Assembly (NCBI RefSeq): GCF_000702585.1
Contig: NZ_JNIQ01000001.1
Coordinates: 1,059,001 to 1,123,000, forward strand
Source of the DNA: Exiguobacterium aurantiacum DSM 6208
GTDB taxonomy: Bacteria > Bacillota > Bacilli > Exiguobacteriales > Exiguobacteriaceae
Reading direction: 5' to 3'
DNA: 64,000 nucleotides
The translations under genes were made by a program, and so were the position numbers. Positions 6,693 through 16,061 of this stretch are shown in pieces (positions within the stretch are counted from its first letter, which is position 1; each line of letters opens with the position of its first letter). The notes under the pieces are model-generated. The model did no database searches, was not told the origin of the DNA, and saw nothing but the letters and a program-made list of their open reading frames with translations.

Positions 6693-9397
6693 ATGCGCGC
6701 TTCAGCCCAAGCGCTGAACGTTTCCGCGTCGAGCGGCTCGGTGAAGTAATAGCCTTGCCCGATCTCGATTCCTTCCTCGATCATGCGCTTCAACTCGAGC
6801 TTCGTCTCGATCCCTTCCGCGACGAGCACGAGCCGCTGTTCCCGGGTGAAACGGGCGACGGCGCGGAGGAACGACAGTGAGTCTTTCGCCTTGCCGCTGA
6901 CGTACATCCGGTCAATCTTCACTTCGTGGACGGGGAGGTGCCAGATCGCCTCGAACGATGCGTACCCGGTCCCGAAGTCGTCGATCGACAGGCGATAGCC
7001 GATGCGGGCGAGCGCCTCGAGCTGGCTCAAGTCGGTCGGATAGTCGAGAAGGTCGCTCGACTCCGTCAATTCGATGATGAGCCGATCGGTCATCCACGGA
7101 TGTTCGGCCGCGGTTTCGATCAACACGTCGACGATCGTTTCGTCGAGACAGCGCGGCGACAAGTTGTAAGAGACGGTGAGTGCGGACAACGGGGAGTCGT
7201 GCCACACGATGAGCTGTTCGATGACTTGTTTCAACACGCTCAAAGAGAGCCACAAAATCTGGTCCGACTTCTCGGCGATCCGGATAAACTCAGCCGGGGC
7301 GATGGTGCCATGGGCGGGACTGTCCCACCGGGCGAGCGCCTCGGCCCCGACGATGGCCCCGGTTTTGAGCTCGATTTGCGGATGGTAGGCGATCCGGATT
7401 TGCCGGGCCCCAATCGCTTCGGGGAGCGCCCGTTCGATCAAGGCGAGCCGTTCGACTTCGCGCAGCACCTCGTCGTCGTACCAGACGATGCGCGTCCGGT
7501 GTTCGGTGGCGAGCTGGAGCGCGTTCATCGCCCGTTTGAGCGCCTCGTCGTACGGTTGCATCCGGACGACGGCCATCCCGCATTGGCTATCGAGCACTTG
7601 GCGCCTTGTCCGTTCGTCCCAGTCACGCGGGAACAAATCCTCGAGCTCGTCTTTGTCCCCTTCATCAACGTCTTGGATGAAAAGGAGGAGCGTGTTGTCG
7701 CGGTAGCGTCCGAGTTGACTCGTCGCATATTTCTTCAACCGTTTCGCGAGCTTGTCGATGAGTCGCTTCAAGGCCGCCTCGGCGTACTCGGTGCCGTACC
7801 AATCCGACACGTGTTGGTAGTCGTTCACTTTGAAGACGACGAAGACGCCGTTCGCCGCACCGAGCCCGCGTTTTTTGAACGCCTGGGCGAACCCGTACGC
7901 ATTCAACAGGCCCGTCGACTCGTCATAGCGGACGAGCCGGTCGACTTCTTGCTCGCGTGAGATCCGTTCCGTCACATCTTCTAAAATCAAATAGTAGTGG
8001 TGTTGGTTCGCGACTTCGAGCGGCAATAGCTTGACGCTCATGTAACGCCGCGGCACCTCATCGAAGAACAAGATGAACTCGCTCGGCCGCTGCTCTCGTT
8101 TGACGTGGGTGAGCCCGTCCTCCCACAAGCGGCGCCCGGTCGACGTCAACAGTTGGTTGAACTCGTACAAGTTCCGTTCCCCGATCAGCCGTTCGAACAC
8201 ATCGTTGCGTTCGATGATCTCGGACTTGTCGTTGATCAAGGCGATGGCGAGACCGGTCTCGGTGAACAGTGAGGCCCACCGTTCGTGCACTTCCGCGAGT
8301 TCGAACGACTTGGCCTCGAGATGATGAACGGTATGCGACATGTCACGGGCGATGCGCTTCAATTCCTGTTCGACCGGGGCGAAGTCGTGCCGTTCCGGGA
8401 ACGACTGGGTCGGCGGGTCGAGCATCGGGTCGATGGCGAGCACGCGCTCTTTCAAGTGGACCAAGTCGAAACCGTAACGGTGGCGATACCGGACGAAGCT
8501 GTAGGCGAGCAAGGCGAGCGTCATCATGCCGACGAGGAGCGTGAGCACGTAATACGTCTGCTCTTGGCGACGTTCGCGTTCTAAGGCGGTGAGCGCCTTG
8601 TCGCTGATCGCGTCGAGCATGCGCTGCGTCTGGTCATAGAAGATGACGGCGCTGACGTAACGGGCCTCATACGGGACGTCGGCGTTCGTCAACTGGCCGA
8701 GGGCAGTGAACAGTTGATCGATTCGATCGTCGATCGTCTCGGCGAGGATGGGCCGTTCGATGACGAGGTTTTGCAGGAGCGCTTGTTCAGGCAAGAGCGA
8801 CGTCTCGAATTCGGCGATTAGTTCGGGGTTCGGTTCAAGGACGAAGACGCGGTCGATGTTGCGTGTATACGCCATCTGAAGCCGGAGTAAGGCGTCCGTC
8901 GCCTCATAGAGGGAACTGTCCTGATTCGTCTGGCGGAGCCCGTCGTAAATCCAACGGCGGTCGAGCGACTTCAACAAATCGAACGGGACGAGCCGGAACC
9001 AGTCCGTGCCGACACCGGACGTCGCGCGCTCGATGTTGTCGGAGAAAGAGAGGACGGCGTCGCGTTCCCTGGCGGACAGCCCGACGCGGGCGTCATCAAT
9101 GAGCGCCTCGTTGTATTCGAGCGCCTGGTCCCGATATTGGTCGGAGACGAGCGTGAACGTCTCGGCGCGCTCGAGCTCGTATTGCCGGGCGACATAATAC
9201 AGGATGAGATGGCTCTCGACGCCGGAGACGTCTTTGGCGTACGTCATGTTCGTGATCGCCTGCCGTGACGTCTCGGCTTTTTGTTTCCAATAATAGCCGC
9301 TCCAAAACGTGAGGAGGGCGACGGCGATAAAAGAGAGGATGAACAAGGTGGTGAGGACGGTGCGGAACGGGATGTCAGAAAATGGGGAGCGGCTCAT
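6671..9397 (-). CDS. Membrane c-di-GMP phosphodiesterase (sensor-PAS-GGDEF-EAL)
   Basis: The 908-residue protein starts at the ATG after GAGGAGGTCCGAC. A membrane segment lies at about 11-35, then a roughly 250-residue extracytoplasmic helical sensor, a second membrane segment near 285-308, a PAS-like region (FTETGLAIALINDKSEIIERN), a GGDEF-like domain and a C-terminal EAL domain. The GGDEF signature is replaced by GRYRDNT, so cyclase activity should be lost. The EAL domain keeps GAEALARW, the NLS asparagine, ELTES, DDFGTGYAS, KIDR, AEGIET and GQGYYF, so phosphodiesterase activity is expected. It has a close paralogue 1.7 kb away on the same strand. Confidence 0.88.
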   Translation of the reverse strand: MSRSPFSDIPFRTVLTTLFILSFIAVALLTFWSGYYWKQKAETSRQAITNMTYAKDVSGVESHLILYYVARQYELERAETFTLVSDQYRDQALEYNEALIDDARVGLSARERDAVLSFSDNIERATSGVGTDWFRLVPFDLLKSLDRRWIYDGLRQTNQDSSLYEATDALLRLQMAYTRNIDRVFVLEPNPELIAEFETSLLPEQALLQNLVIERPILAETIDDRIDQLFTALGQLTNADVPYEARYVSAVIFYDQTQRMLDAISDKALTALERERRQEQTYYVLTLLVGMMTLALLAYSFVRYRHRYGFDLVHLKERVLAIDPMLDPPTQSFPERHDFAPVEQELKRIARDMSHTVHHLEAKSFELAEVHERWASLFTETGLAIALINDKSEIIERNDVFERLIGERNLYEFNQLLTSTGRRLWEDGLTHVKREQRPSEFILFFDEVPRRYMSVKLLPLEVANQHHYYLILEDVTERISREQEVDRLVRYDESTGLLNAYGFAQAFKKRGLGAANGVFVVFKVNDYQHVSDWYGTEYAEAALKRLIDKLAKRLKKYATSQLGRYRDNTLLLFIQDVDEGDKDELEDLFPRDWDERTRRQVLDSQCGMAVVRMQPYDEALKRAMNALQLATEHRTRIVWYDDEVLREVERLALIERALPEAIGARQIRIAYHPQIELKTGAIVGAEALARWDSPAHGTIAPAEFIRIAEKSDQILWLSLSVLKQVIEQLIVWHDSPLSALTVSYNLSPRCLDETIVDVLIETAAEHPWMTDRLIIELTESSDLLDYPTDLSQLEALARIGYRLSIDDFGTGYASFEAIWHLPVHEVKIDRMYVSGKAKDSLSFLRAVARFTREQRLVLVAEGIETKLELKRMIEEGIEIGQGYYFTEPLDAETFSAWAEARMKKDETS

Positions 9398-9507
9398 GTC
9401 GGACCTCCTCTCGGATTGATGGCATAACACTGTCTTTCTTTTCCTGTATCCAGACGAGGAGAAACGACAACCGTGTGGAAAACGTGAGCCTGTTTTCGTG
9501 AAATGAC

Positions 9508-9532
9508 AAAGACCCGCCGGCGGCGGGTCTTT
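9508..9532 (-). terminator. Hairpin terminator after the DinB gene
   Basis: A near-perfect palindrome AAAGACCCGCCGG / CGGCGGGTCTTT overlaps the stop codon of the DinB-like gene. The T-run is short. Confidence 0.6.
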
Positions 9533-10004
9533 AGGCGTCCATCTGTTCTTTCGTCGGACCCATGACGCCCAGGACCGGTAAACCGGCCTGGCGGAGCAAC
9601 ACCGTCATCTGTCCGCGGTGGTGCGTCTGGTGGTCCATCATCATCCGGAGCACGGCGCCGCGCGGTCTCATCGTGCCGTGGACGTCGACTTCTTCGAGCA
9701 AGTACGCGTCCGTGAACTGTTCGGCCGCGTCCGCGATCTCTCGTGCGTACCGTTCATATTGGTCGGCGATCGTTTTCGCTTCGGCCGGTTGCGCGAGTGA
9801 TTTCAAGGCCGACAGCCGAAAGCCGAGCAAGTTCGTGAAGTAACCGAGCGCGGTCGTCACGTGCCAGCCGATCCAGCCGAGCGAGTTGTGCCCCGGGACG
9901 ATTGCTTGTGTGAGCGCGTCGTCGGTGACGGCGCGGAGCACGTCGAGCGTGCCGCGGGATGACGCTTCCCAATCGGTGATGAAGTCTTGTTTCGTGCGAT
10001 ACAT
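9531..10004 (-). CDS. DinB family protein
   Basis: A 157-residue four-helix protein of the DinB/YfiT superfamily. The metal-site histidines appear as WHVTTALGYF near residue 48 and DHQTHHRGQ near 124-130; the ending LPVLGVMGPT also fits the family. Members are metal-dependent, often thiol-linked or damage-associated enzymes, but most have no proven reaction. The ribosome binding site is AAGGGGGAATTCG. Its own terminator suggests it is transcribed alone. Confidence 0.85.
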   Translation of the reverse strand: MYRTKQDFITDWEASSRGTLDVLRAVTDDALTQAIVPGHNSLGWIGWHVTTALGYFTNLLGFRLSALKSLAQPAEAKTIADQYERYAREIADAAEQFTDAYLLEEVDVHGTMRPRGAVLRMMMDHQTHHRGQMTVLLRQAGLPVLGVMGPTKEQMDA

Positions 10005-10076
10005 CGAATTCCCCCTTGTCCTGATTTATCGTCAGTATACGAGATGATTGATTTTTTATGCGTGTCTGACGATTGT

Positions 10077-10102
10077 TGGAACGTTTCCCTCGCTTTCACG
10101 TA
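10077..10102 (+). promoter_or_regulatory. ECF sigma (sigma-W-like) promoter
   Basis: TGGAAC, a 16-base spacer and CGTA match the Bacillus sigma-W consensus (TGAAAC-N16-CGTA) at all but one base. It sits 27 bases before the DUF3784-like membrane gene, on the same strand. Confidence 0.55.
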
Positions 10103-10128
10103 GAATGGAAGAGAAGGAGGGACCATCC

Positions 10129-10857
10129 ATGTGGGTTTTAGTTATCGCGGCAGTACTTATGTTTTTCCTCGGCTTCGCCGTCCATCGGTTCGGCTGGCAT
10201 TTCCTCATCTCAGGGTACAATACGATGAAACAGGAACGGAAAGACCGCGTCGACATCAAGTCGGTCGCCCGGCTCATCGGCATCATGTGTTACGGGATCG
10301 GCGTCATCTTTCTCCTCATCGCCGCCATCGAGACGTTCCGTTTGAACATCCCGCTCGAGCCGTTCTTCATCGGGCTGCTCTTGTTCGTCGTCGTGATCTT
10401 ATGGCGCGCCCAAGCGTATGACGGCAACATCTTTGACGAGTCCGGCCGGTTTCGTCCGGGTGGGAAGAAAAAACTGATCCCGCTCGCGCTCGTCTCCGTG
10501 CTGTTGCTGACGGTCGTGCCAGGCCTGTTGATTTGGTTCTCGCAGCCGACCGAGGTCACCCTCACCGAGTCGGCGCTCGTCATCGAAGGCGCCTATGGTC
10601 AAACCGTGCCGTACGACGACATGACGGCCGTCATGTTGACGTCGTTCCCCGGTGTCGAGCGTAGACAGAACGGGTCGGTGACGACTGGGCGCTTTACCGG
10701 TCATTTCAAGACGATTTATAAAGAAGACGTGCTCCTCTTCATCAATCGGGACGTCGGTCCGGTCATCCGCATCGACTGGAGCGGCAAACCGATCTATTTG
10801 AACCTCGAGACGGAGGCGGCGACGAGGACGTTGTATGAGGAGGTGATCGAGCGATGA
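10129..10857 (+). CDS. DUF3784-like membrane protein with C-terminal PH-like domain
   Basis: A 242-residue protein starting at ATG after GAAGGAGGGACCATCC; the longer in-frame version has no ribosome binding site. It has an N-terminal membrane segment, then ISGYNTMKQERKDRVD, a segment typical of DUF3784 proteins. Further membrane helices lie at about 51-70, 76-92 and 118-140. Residues 145-240 are soluble and resemble a bacterial PH-like domain (LTESALVIEGAYGQTVPYDDMTAV). It overlaps the next small membrane gene by ATGA. The ECF-type promoter upstream hints at an envelope-stress role; the biochemical function is unknown. Confidence 0.68.
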   Translation: MWVLVIAAVLMFFLGFAVHRFGWHFLISGYNTMKQERKDRVDIKSVARLIGIMCYGIGVIFLLIAAIETFRLNIPLEPFFIGLLLFVVVILWRAQAYDGNIFDESGRFRPGGKKKLIPLALVSVLLLTVVPGLLIWFSQPTEVTLTESALVIEGAYGQTVPYDDMTAVMLTSFPGVERRQNGSVTTGRFTGHFKTIYKEDVLLFINRDVGPVIRIDWSGKPIYLNLETEAATRTLYEEVIER

Positions 10858-11114
10858 ATCCTTGGTACACGCGCAACATGCCGTTCTTTTTCCTGACGTT
10901 CTTCTTCCCGCCGCTCGCGTTGCTCTTGCTCGTCTGGCAGTGGGACAAGTTCACGACGGACCGGGGCATCAAGCTGTTCTTTACGGTCGGCATGACCGTG
11001 TTCATCGTCTTCGGCCTGTTGCCGCGCGGCTCGTTGCCGGTCGTCTTGCCGATCATCTTCGGTTTGATCGCGCTGAAGCTCGTGCTGAACATGTTCAAAC
11101 GAAAAACCGGCTGA
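10854..11114 (+). CDS. Small membrane protein, operon partner of the DUF3784-like gene
   Basis: An 86-residue hydrophobic protein with two or three membrane segments (FFFLTFFFPPLALLLLVW, FFTVGMTVFIVFGLL, LPIIFGLIALKLVL) and a basic C-terminus KRKTG. Its start overlaps the stop of the previous gene, and GAGGAGGTGATCGAGCG supplies the ribosome binding site. No family is recognised; a role with its partner in the envelope is inferred from coupling. Confidence 0.65.
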   Translation: MNPWYTRNMPFFFLTFFFPPLALLLLVWQWDKFTTDRGIKLFFTVGMTVFIVFGLLPRGSLPVVLPIIFGLIALKLVLNMFKRKTG

Positions 11115-11165
11115 CACGAGGTCAGCCGGCCAGGACGGGTCACGTTTCGAGGTGGCCCGTTTTTT
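11107..11165. terminator. Tandem hairpins, the second a terminator
   Basis: The first hairpin, CCGGCTGAC / GTCAGCCGG (11107-11129), has no T-run. The second, ACGGGTCA / TGGCCCGT (11135-11160), is followed by six T on the plus strand. They lie between convergent genes and cover the stop of the second EAL gene. Confidence 0.65.
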
Positions 11166-13842
11166 CGCGTACCCACGCCTCGAACGCGTTCGTCTCGAGG
11201 GCGGGGGCGTAATAGTAACCTTGTCCGATGTCGACGCCTTCAGCGAGGATGCGGATGAGGTCTTCTTCGGTCTCGATGCCTTCGGCGAGCGAGGTGAGCT
11301 GTTGTTCGCTCGCGAAGCGGGAGACGGCCCGGAGGAACGACGTACTGTCTTTCGCTTTACCGCTCACATACATCCGGTCGATCTTTACTTCTTGAATCGG
11401 CAAATGCCAGATCGCTTCGAACGAGGCGTAGCCGGTCCCGAAGTCGTCGATCGACAGACAGTAGCCGAGGTCGGCGATGTCTTCGAGCCGGTCGAGTTCG
11501 CCCGTGTGTGACATGATGTCGGCCGACTCGGTCAGTTCGATCTTCAGCCGGTCTGGGAGCCACGGGTATGGTTCGATCAAGTCCCGCAGTTTCGCGACGA
11601 TGGACGGGTCGACCGAATGGGCCGACAAGTTGTACGACAGCGAGATGTCCGCGAACGGCGTGTCCCGCCAAGCGATGAGCTGGGCGATGACCTGGTCGAG
11701 AATCGAGTGCGACAACCAGAGGATCTGGTCGGAACGCTCGGCGATGCGGATGAACTCGTTCGGCGGCACTTGCCCGATTTCCGGGTGGCGCCACCGCGCG
11801 AGCGCCTCGGCGCCGACGATGCGGCCCGTCTTCAACTCGACTTGCGGCTGATAGGCGACAGTGATCTGTCCTTTTGAGATCGCATCGGGAAGCGCCTGCT
11901 CGATGAGCGCGGCCCATTGGAGCTGGGCGAGGATGCTCGCGTCGTACCAGACGAACGGTGTCCGCGTCTCCTTGGCGTGCTGGAGCGCTTTCGTCGCCTC
12001 GAACAGGCAGTCGGTGTACTTTGGCGTCGTGTGCGTCGCCCCGATCTGAATGTGGACGGTCTGGCGTTTCTGGTTGATGAGGAGCTCTGTCGGGAACAGC
12101 TCGAGCAATTCATGCTCGTCCGCGGCGGTGAAGCCTTTGACATATAACATGAGCGTATCATCCCGGTAGCGTCCGAACAAGTGGTGGGCGTACTTCCCGA
12201 GCCGGTCTTCGACGTTGCGGGCGAACTCCGTCATGAGCAGGTCGGCGTACGTCGCGTCGTACCAGTCGACGAGGTGGTGGAAATCGTTCAACTTGATTAC
12301 GACGAACGAGCCGTCGATGTCTTGTTTCGCCCACGCCTGGACGAAGCCGTACTCGTTGTAAAGCCCGGTCGCGATGTCGAACCGGACGAGCCGGTCGACT
12401 TTTCGCTCCCGTTCGACGCGTTCGGTCTCATCTTCTAAGATGAGGTAATACGTCAGTGCTTCGCCGCGTTTGAGCGGGATAATTTTCACGTTCAAGAAGC
12501 GGACGTGCTCGCCTTTCAAGTGCAAGATGAACTGGGCGCTCGTCCCGTGCTCGGTCACCCCGTCGAGCGCCTCGCGGAAGAGGCGGCGTCCGGTGTCGGT
12601 GAAAAGCTGATTGATCTCATACAAGTTGCGCTCCCCGAAAAACTGGCGGAACACGTCGTTCCGTTCGATGAAGTCGTACGTGTCATCGACGAGGGCGATG
12701 GCAAGGCCCGTCTCGGAGAACAGGGACGACCAGCGTTCGTGGTACCGTAGCAAATCCGTCGATTGCGTCTCGAGCGTATGGACGGTCGAATGGACGCTGA
12801 CGGCGATCTCGCGCAGCTCGTCCTCGATGCCGCGGAAGTCGTGGTTTTTCGGGAACGTCGCCTCGACCGGCTCCGTGCTCGGGTCGATGGCGAGGGCGCG
12901 CGCTTTCAGATGGTCGAGATCATGGGCGTACGATTTCCGCGTGAGGCATAGCGCCGCGAGCAACCCTGCCGACAAGAGGATCGTCATCAACAAGACGGCG
13001 ATGGCGAGGGCTCCGTAACGGTTCCCTTCCGTCGCGAGTGTCGTCTCGGCTGTCGACCGGACCGAGCGGAGCACGTCATGCGTGTCTTCGTAAAACGTCG
13101 TGCCGTTGACGTAACGGGCCTCGAGCGTCGATTCGGTCGTCGCCAGCCGGCTCAAGGCGAGGGCGGACTCGATCAAGTCGGCGACCGATTTTCGTTGCAA
13201 CGACGGGTCAGTCGCGATGATCTCTTCGAGCAACCGGGCCTCGTTCGCGAGCGGGGCGATCTCGTTCTCGAGCGCGTCCCGGTCTGGCGTCTCGGCGAGC
13301 AAGTTCGTCACGTTTTGAACGAACGTCATCTGCATGCGCATGACGGCGTCGGTGAGCTCGTAGGCGGTGTTTTCTTGGGCGGTCCGTTCGAGCCCTTGGT
13401 ACAGCCAACGGCGGTCGATCGATTCGATGACATCGAACGGCACCGTATTGAACCGCTCTTCGTCAAGTGTCGTCTCGAGGTTTTCCGAGAAGGCGAGCAG
13501 CGCCTCCCGTTCCCGTTCGTTCACCCCCGTCTCGAAGTCGTCGCGGAGTTGGACGTTGTACTGGAGTGCCCGTTCCCGATAAGGGGCCGAGAGGAGGGAT
13601 GTCGGCTGGTTCGAGTTCGTCTCATACAGCCTGGCCGCGTGATGGAGGACGAGATACGACTCGACGCCGGCGAGGTCGGCCGCATGGTTCAAATTCGTCA
13701 CCGTCTGGTCGACGACGACATGTTTTTCTTTCCAATAATAGCTCAACCCGAGCCCGAACAAGAGCGCGCCGAGGAGACAGGCGATGGCGAGTCCCATCGT
13801 GTAAATCCGATACGGGATTTTGGCGAAACGATTTTGACCCAT
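11140..13842 (-). CDS. Membrane c-di-GMP phosphodiesterase (sensor-PAS-GGDEF-EAL), paralogue
   Basis: A 900-residue paralogue of the EAL protein ending at 6671, with the same order: membrane segment at about 15-37, helical extracytoplasmic sensor, second membrane segment near 285-305, PAS-like region (FSETGLAIALVDDTYDFIERN), GGDEF-like and EAL domains. The GGDEF signature is degenerate (GRYRDDT). EAL catalytic motifs are complete: GAEALARW, YNLS, ELTES, DDFGTGYAS, KIDR, AEGIET, GQGYYY. The start follows AAAAGGAGGTGTCCG. The sensor halves differ much more than the EAL halves, so the pair probably reads different signals and gives the same output. Confidence 0.88.
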   Translation of the reverse strand: MGQNRFAKIPYRIYTMGLAIACLLGALLFGLGLSYYWKEKHVVVDQTVTNLNHAADLAGVESYLVLHHAARLYETNSNQPTSLLSAPYRERALQYNVQLRDDFETGVNEREREALLAFSENLETTLDEERFNTVPFDVIESIDRRWLYQGLERTAQENTAYELTDAVMRMQMTFVQNVTNLLAETPDRDALENEIAPLANEARLLEEIIATDPSLQRKSVADLIESALALSRLATTESTLEARYVNGTTFYEDTHDVLRSVRSTAETTLATEGNRYGALAIAVLLMTILLSAGLLAALCLTRKSYAHDLDHLKARALAIDPSTEPVEATFPKNHDFRGIEDELREIAVSVHSTVHTLETQSTDLLRYHERWSSLFSETGLAIALVDDTYDFIERNDVFRQFFGERNLYEINQLFTDTGRRLFREALDGVTEHGTSAQFILHLKGEHVRFLNVKIIPLKRGEALTYYLILEDETERVERERKVDRLVRFDIATGLYNEYGFVQAWAKQDIDGSFVVIKLNDFHHLVDWYDATYADLLMTEFARNVEDRLGKYAHHLFGRYRDDTLMLYVKGFTAADEHELLELFPTELLINQKRQTVHIQIGATHTTPKYTDCLFEATKALQHAKETRTPFVWYDASILAQLQWAALIEQALPDAISKGQITVAYQPQVELKTGRIVGAEALARWRHPEIGQVPPNEFIRIAERSDQILWLSHSILDQVIAQLIAWRDTPFADISLSYNLSAHSVDPSIVAKLRDLIEPYPWLPDRLKIELTESADIMSHTGELDRLEDIADLGYCLSIDDFGTGYASFEAIWHLPIQEVKIDRMYVSGKAKDSTSFLRAVSRFASEQQLTSLAEGIETEEDLIRILAEGVDIGQGYYYAPALETNAFEAWVREKTGHLET

Positions 13843-13916
13843 CGGACACCTCCTTTTTTCTTCTTATCTTATATCGCATTTCGAGTCATCGGTGTGAAAT
13901 CCTGCACATCGAAAAG

Positions 13917-13940
13917 AAAACCCGACTAAGGTCGGGTTTT
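13917..13940. terminator. Bidirectional hairpin terminator
   Basis: AAAACCCGAC / GTCGGGTTTT with a 4-base loop forms a perfect 10-bp stem with A and T tails. It follows the NlpC/P60 gene on the minus strand. Confidence 0.75.
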
Positions 13941-13956
13941 CAGGATGCGACGAAAG

Positions 13957-15783
13957 TCACGGGCGCTTGTAACCGATGAGGCGCGATTGCCAGTACGGTT
14001 CTTTGCTGATTTGGTTGTAACCGAGACCGGACGTGCCGGCGTGGATGAACGTATCGGCGTTGATCATGATGCCCATGTGGGACGGACCGGCCGTATACGT
14101 GTTCTCGAAGAAGACGAGGTCGCCTGCTTGCGGCGTGAACGACTTCGGTAGTTGCGGACCGAAATAAGCACCGCCCCAATAGTTGGCGACGTTCGTGCGC
14201 GGGATGTTGACGCCCGCCTGATTGAACGCATAGAAGATGAGGCCGGAGCAGTCGAAGCCGCCGTTGACCGGGCTTGATGAAGCCCAAACGTATGGCGTCC
14301 CGACGAAGCGCTGGGCGACGGCGATCGTCGCGAGACGTGTCGCCTGGGCGGACTGGCCGTTCACTTGCGTGACGAACGTCTTGGAGACGAACCCTTCGGC
14401 GAGCCGGTAATGGGTCGCCGTCTCACCGATGACGTTCAACAAGCCGCCACGGAGCGTCGAGCCGACGATTGCGCTCGTGTCGCTCGCTTGGGCCCGAATC
14501 GCGGCCGGGCTCGCCGTGAAGAACGTATGCGAATCAAACGACCCGCTCACCCACGTCGGTGTGGCGGCCGTGCCTTTCGGAACTTGTTTGACGAACGAGG
14601 CCGAGACGAACCCGGTCGTGTTGCCGATGTAAATCTGATGCCAACCGTTCGATGTCTGGACGACGCGAAGCGTCTGACCGGCCGTGACGTTGCCGATGAC
14701 GGCCGAACTCGTCGTCGCCGAGGCGCGAACGTTCAACGACGGCGTGTTGACGACGTAGTCGACGTCGGTGTTGCCGGCGCCGGCGTCCCCTAAGTTCGGG
14801 GCGACCGGTGCGCTCGGCGCGGTCGTCGTCTGTTTCAAGAAACCGGTGCTGACGTAACCCGATTTACCGTTGTACGTCACATACACCCACGAACCGTTTT
14901 GTTTCGTCGCCGTCACGGTCGTACCGTTCGGGATCGTCGTGACGAGCGCGAAGCCGGTCCCTGCGCCTTGACGGACGTTCAAGTTGGCCGTCGTGACGTA
15001 CGAGACGTTGATGCGCTCTTCTTTCACTTGCGCCGGTTGGGCCGGTGCTACCGGCACCGCCGGAGCACTTGGTGCCGGGGCTGGAGTGGATGCCGAGGCG
15101 GCGGCTTTCGTTAAATATGTATTCGCGACGAAGCCCGTTTGCGTTCCGTATTTGATGTGTGACCATGAGCCTTCGACTTTCAAGACAGTGACCGTCTGTC
15201 CTTTCGGGATCGTCATGAGCACGCGGGCGCTCGTCGATTTCGAGGCGCGCAAGTTCAAGTTGACGGTCGTCTTCGACGTCGTCGCAGCGCTCGGCGTGAC
15301 GACCGGGGCCGCTGGCTTCGGTGCGGCCGGGGCAGCTGCGGCTGGAGTCAAGAAGTCGTTATGCACCCAGCCCGTCTTCCCGTTATACGTCACTTGCGAC
15401 CAAACGCCGCTCGTCTTGAGCGGTGTGAGCGTTTGTCCTTTCGGGATGGAGAGGAGAATGCTATGTGTCGTTCCTGCGCCTGAGCGGAGGTTCAAGTTGG
15501 CCGTCGTCGTACGCTTGGCTTGCGTCGTCGTGCTCGCGGCTGTGAGCGTCGCAGGGCTGGACGACAGCTTCAACGTCTGTCCGATGGCGGTGCGGTCGGA
15601 CGACAAGTTGTTCACTGATTTCAATGTCGAAAGCGGTACGTTGTGCTGTTGGCTGATCGACCAGAGCGTATCTCCGGCGCGGACGGTATGGGTGCTGGCG
15701 GCAGAAGCGTCATCGGCCTGGGCGAGGACGGTTACGGCGGCGATAGCAGCGAATGAGTACATGAGGCCGGACTTATGATCCAT
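13957..15783 (-). CDS. Secreted LysM-SH3-NlpC/P60 peptidoglycan endopeptidase
   Basis: A 608-residue exported wall hydrolase; the start is the ATG behind GAAGGAAGTGACTCC. Residues 1-30 are a signal peptide ending in DASAAS. A LysM domain follows (HTVRAGDTLWSISQQHNV), then five SH3-type repeats recognised by LNLRSGAGT, LNLRASKST, LNVRQGAGT, LNVRASATT and a weaker AIRAQASDT, joined by Pro/Ala linkers. The last 120 residues are NlpC/P60 with the catalytic cysteine in GGFDCSGL and histidines in PSHMGI and FIHAG. Such enzymes cut the D-Glu to diamino-acid bond and help separate dividing cells. Confidence 0.93.
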   Translation of the reverse strand: MDHKSGLMYSFAAIAAVTVLAQADDASAASTHTVRAGDTLWSISQQHNVPLSTLKSVNNLSSDRTAIGQTLKLSSSPATLTAASTTTQAKRTTTANLNLRSGAGTTHSILLSIPKGQTLTPLKTSGVWSQVTYNGKTGWVHNDFLTPAAAAPAAPKPAAPVVTPSAATTSKTTVNLNLRASKSTSARVLMTIPKGQTVTVLKVEGSWSHIKYGTQTGFVANTYLTKAAASASTPAPAPSAPAVPVAPAQPAQVKEERINVSYVTTANLNVRQGAGTGFALVTTIPNGTTVTATKQNGSWVYVTYNGKSGYVSTGFLKQTTTAPSAPVAPNLGDAGAGNTDVDYVVNTPSLNVRASATTSSAVIGNVTAGQTLRVVQTSNGWHQIYIGNTTGFVSASFVKQVPKGTAATPTWVSGSFDSHTFFTASPAAIRAQASDTSAIVGSTLRGGLLNVIGETATHYRLAEGFVSKTFVTQVNGQSAQATRLATIAVAQRFVGTPYVWASSSPVNGGFDCSGLIFYAFNQAGVNIPRTNVANYWGGAYFGPQLPKSFTPQAGDLVFFENTYTAGPSHMGIMINADTFIHAGTSGLGYNQISKEPYWQSRLIGYKRP

Positions 15784-16061
15784 GGAGTCACTTCCTTCGT
15801 AGATGGAGTTTGGCATTTGTCGAGAACAATCAATACACGTTTATTGTACGGTTTTCGGAAATAGGCAGGCAATGGGGGGAAGGACTCATTCGGCCCAAAT
15901 CCGTTGAAAAGGAGGTCAATATTTTTTGATAGGTCAAATTGGAAACAGATAGGGAAAAAGGGTGAATCAGAAATTGACTTTCTGTTGAATTTTGGAAATC
16001 GTTATCACTTGTCATTCGTGCTATCATTAACTTAAAACGTTTAGACAAGGGTAGTGAACTT

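Noticed and set aside
5000-6700. Integrase, direct repeats or attachment sites around the AbiE pair
   Set aside because: Looked for at both ends; only terminators were found.
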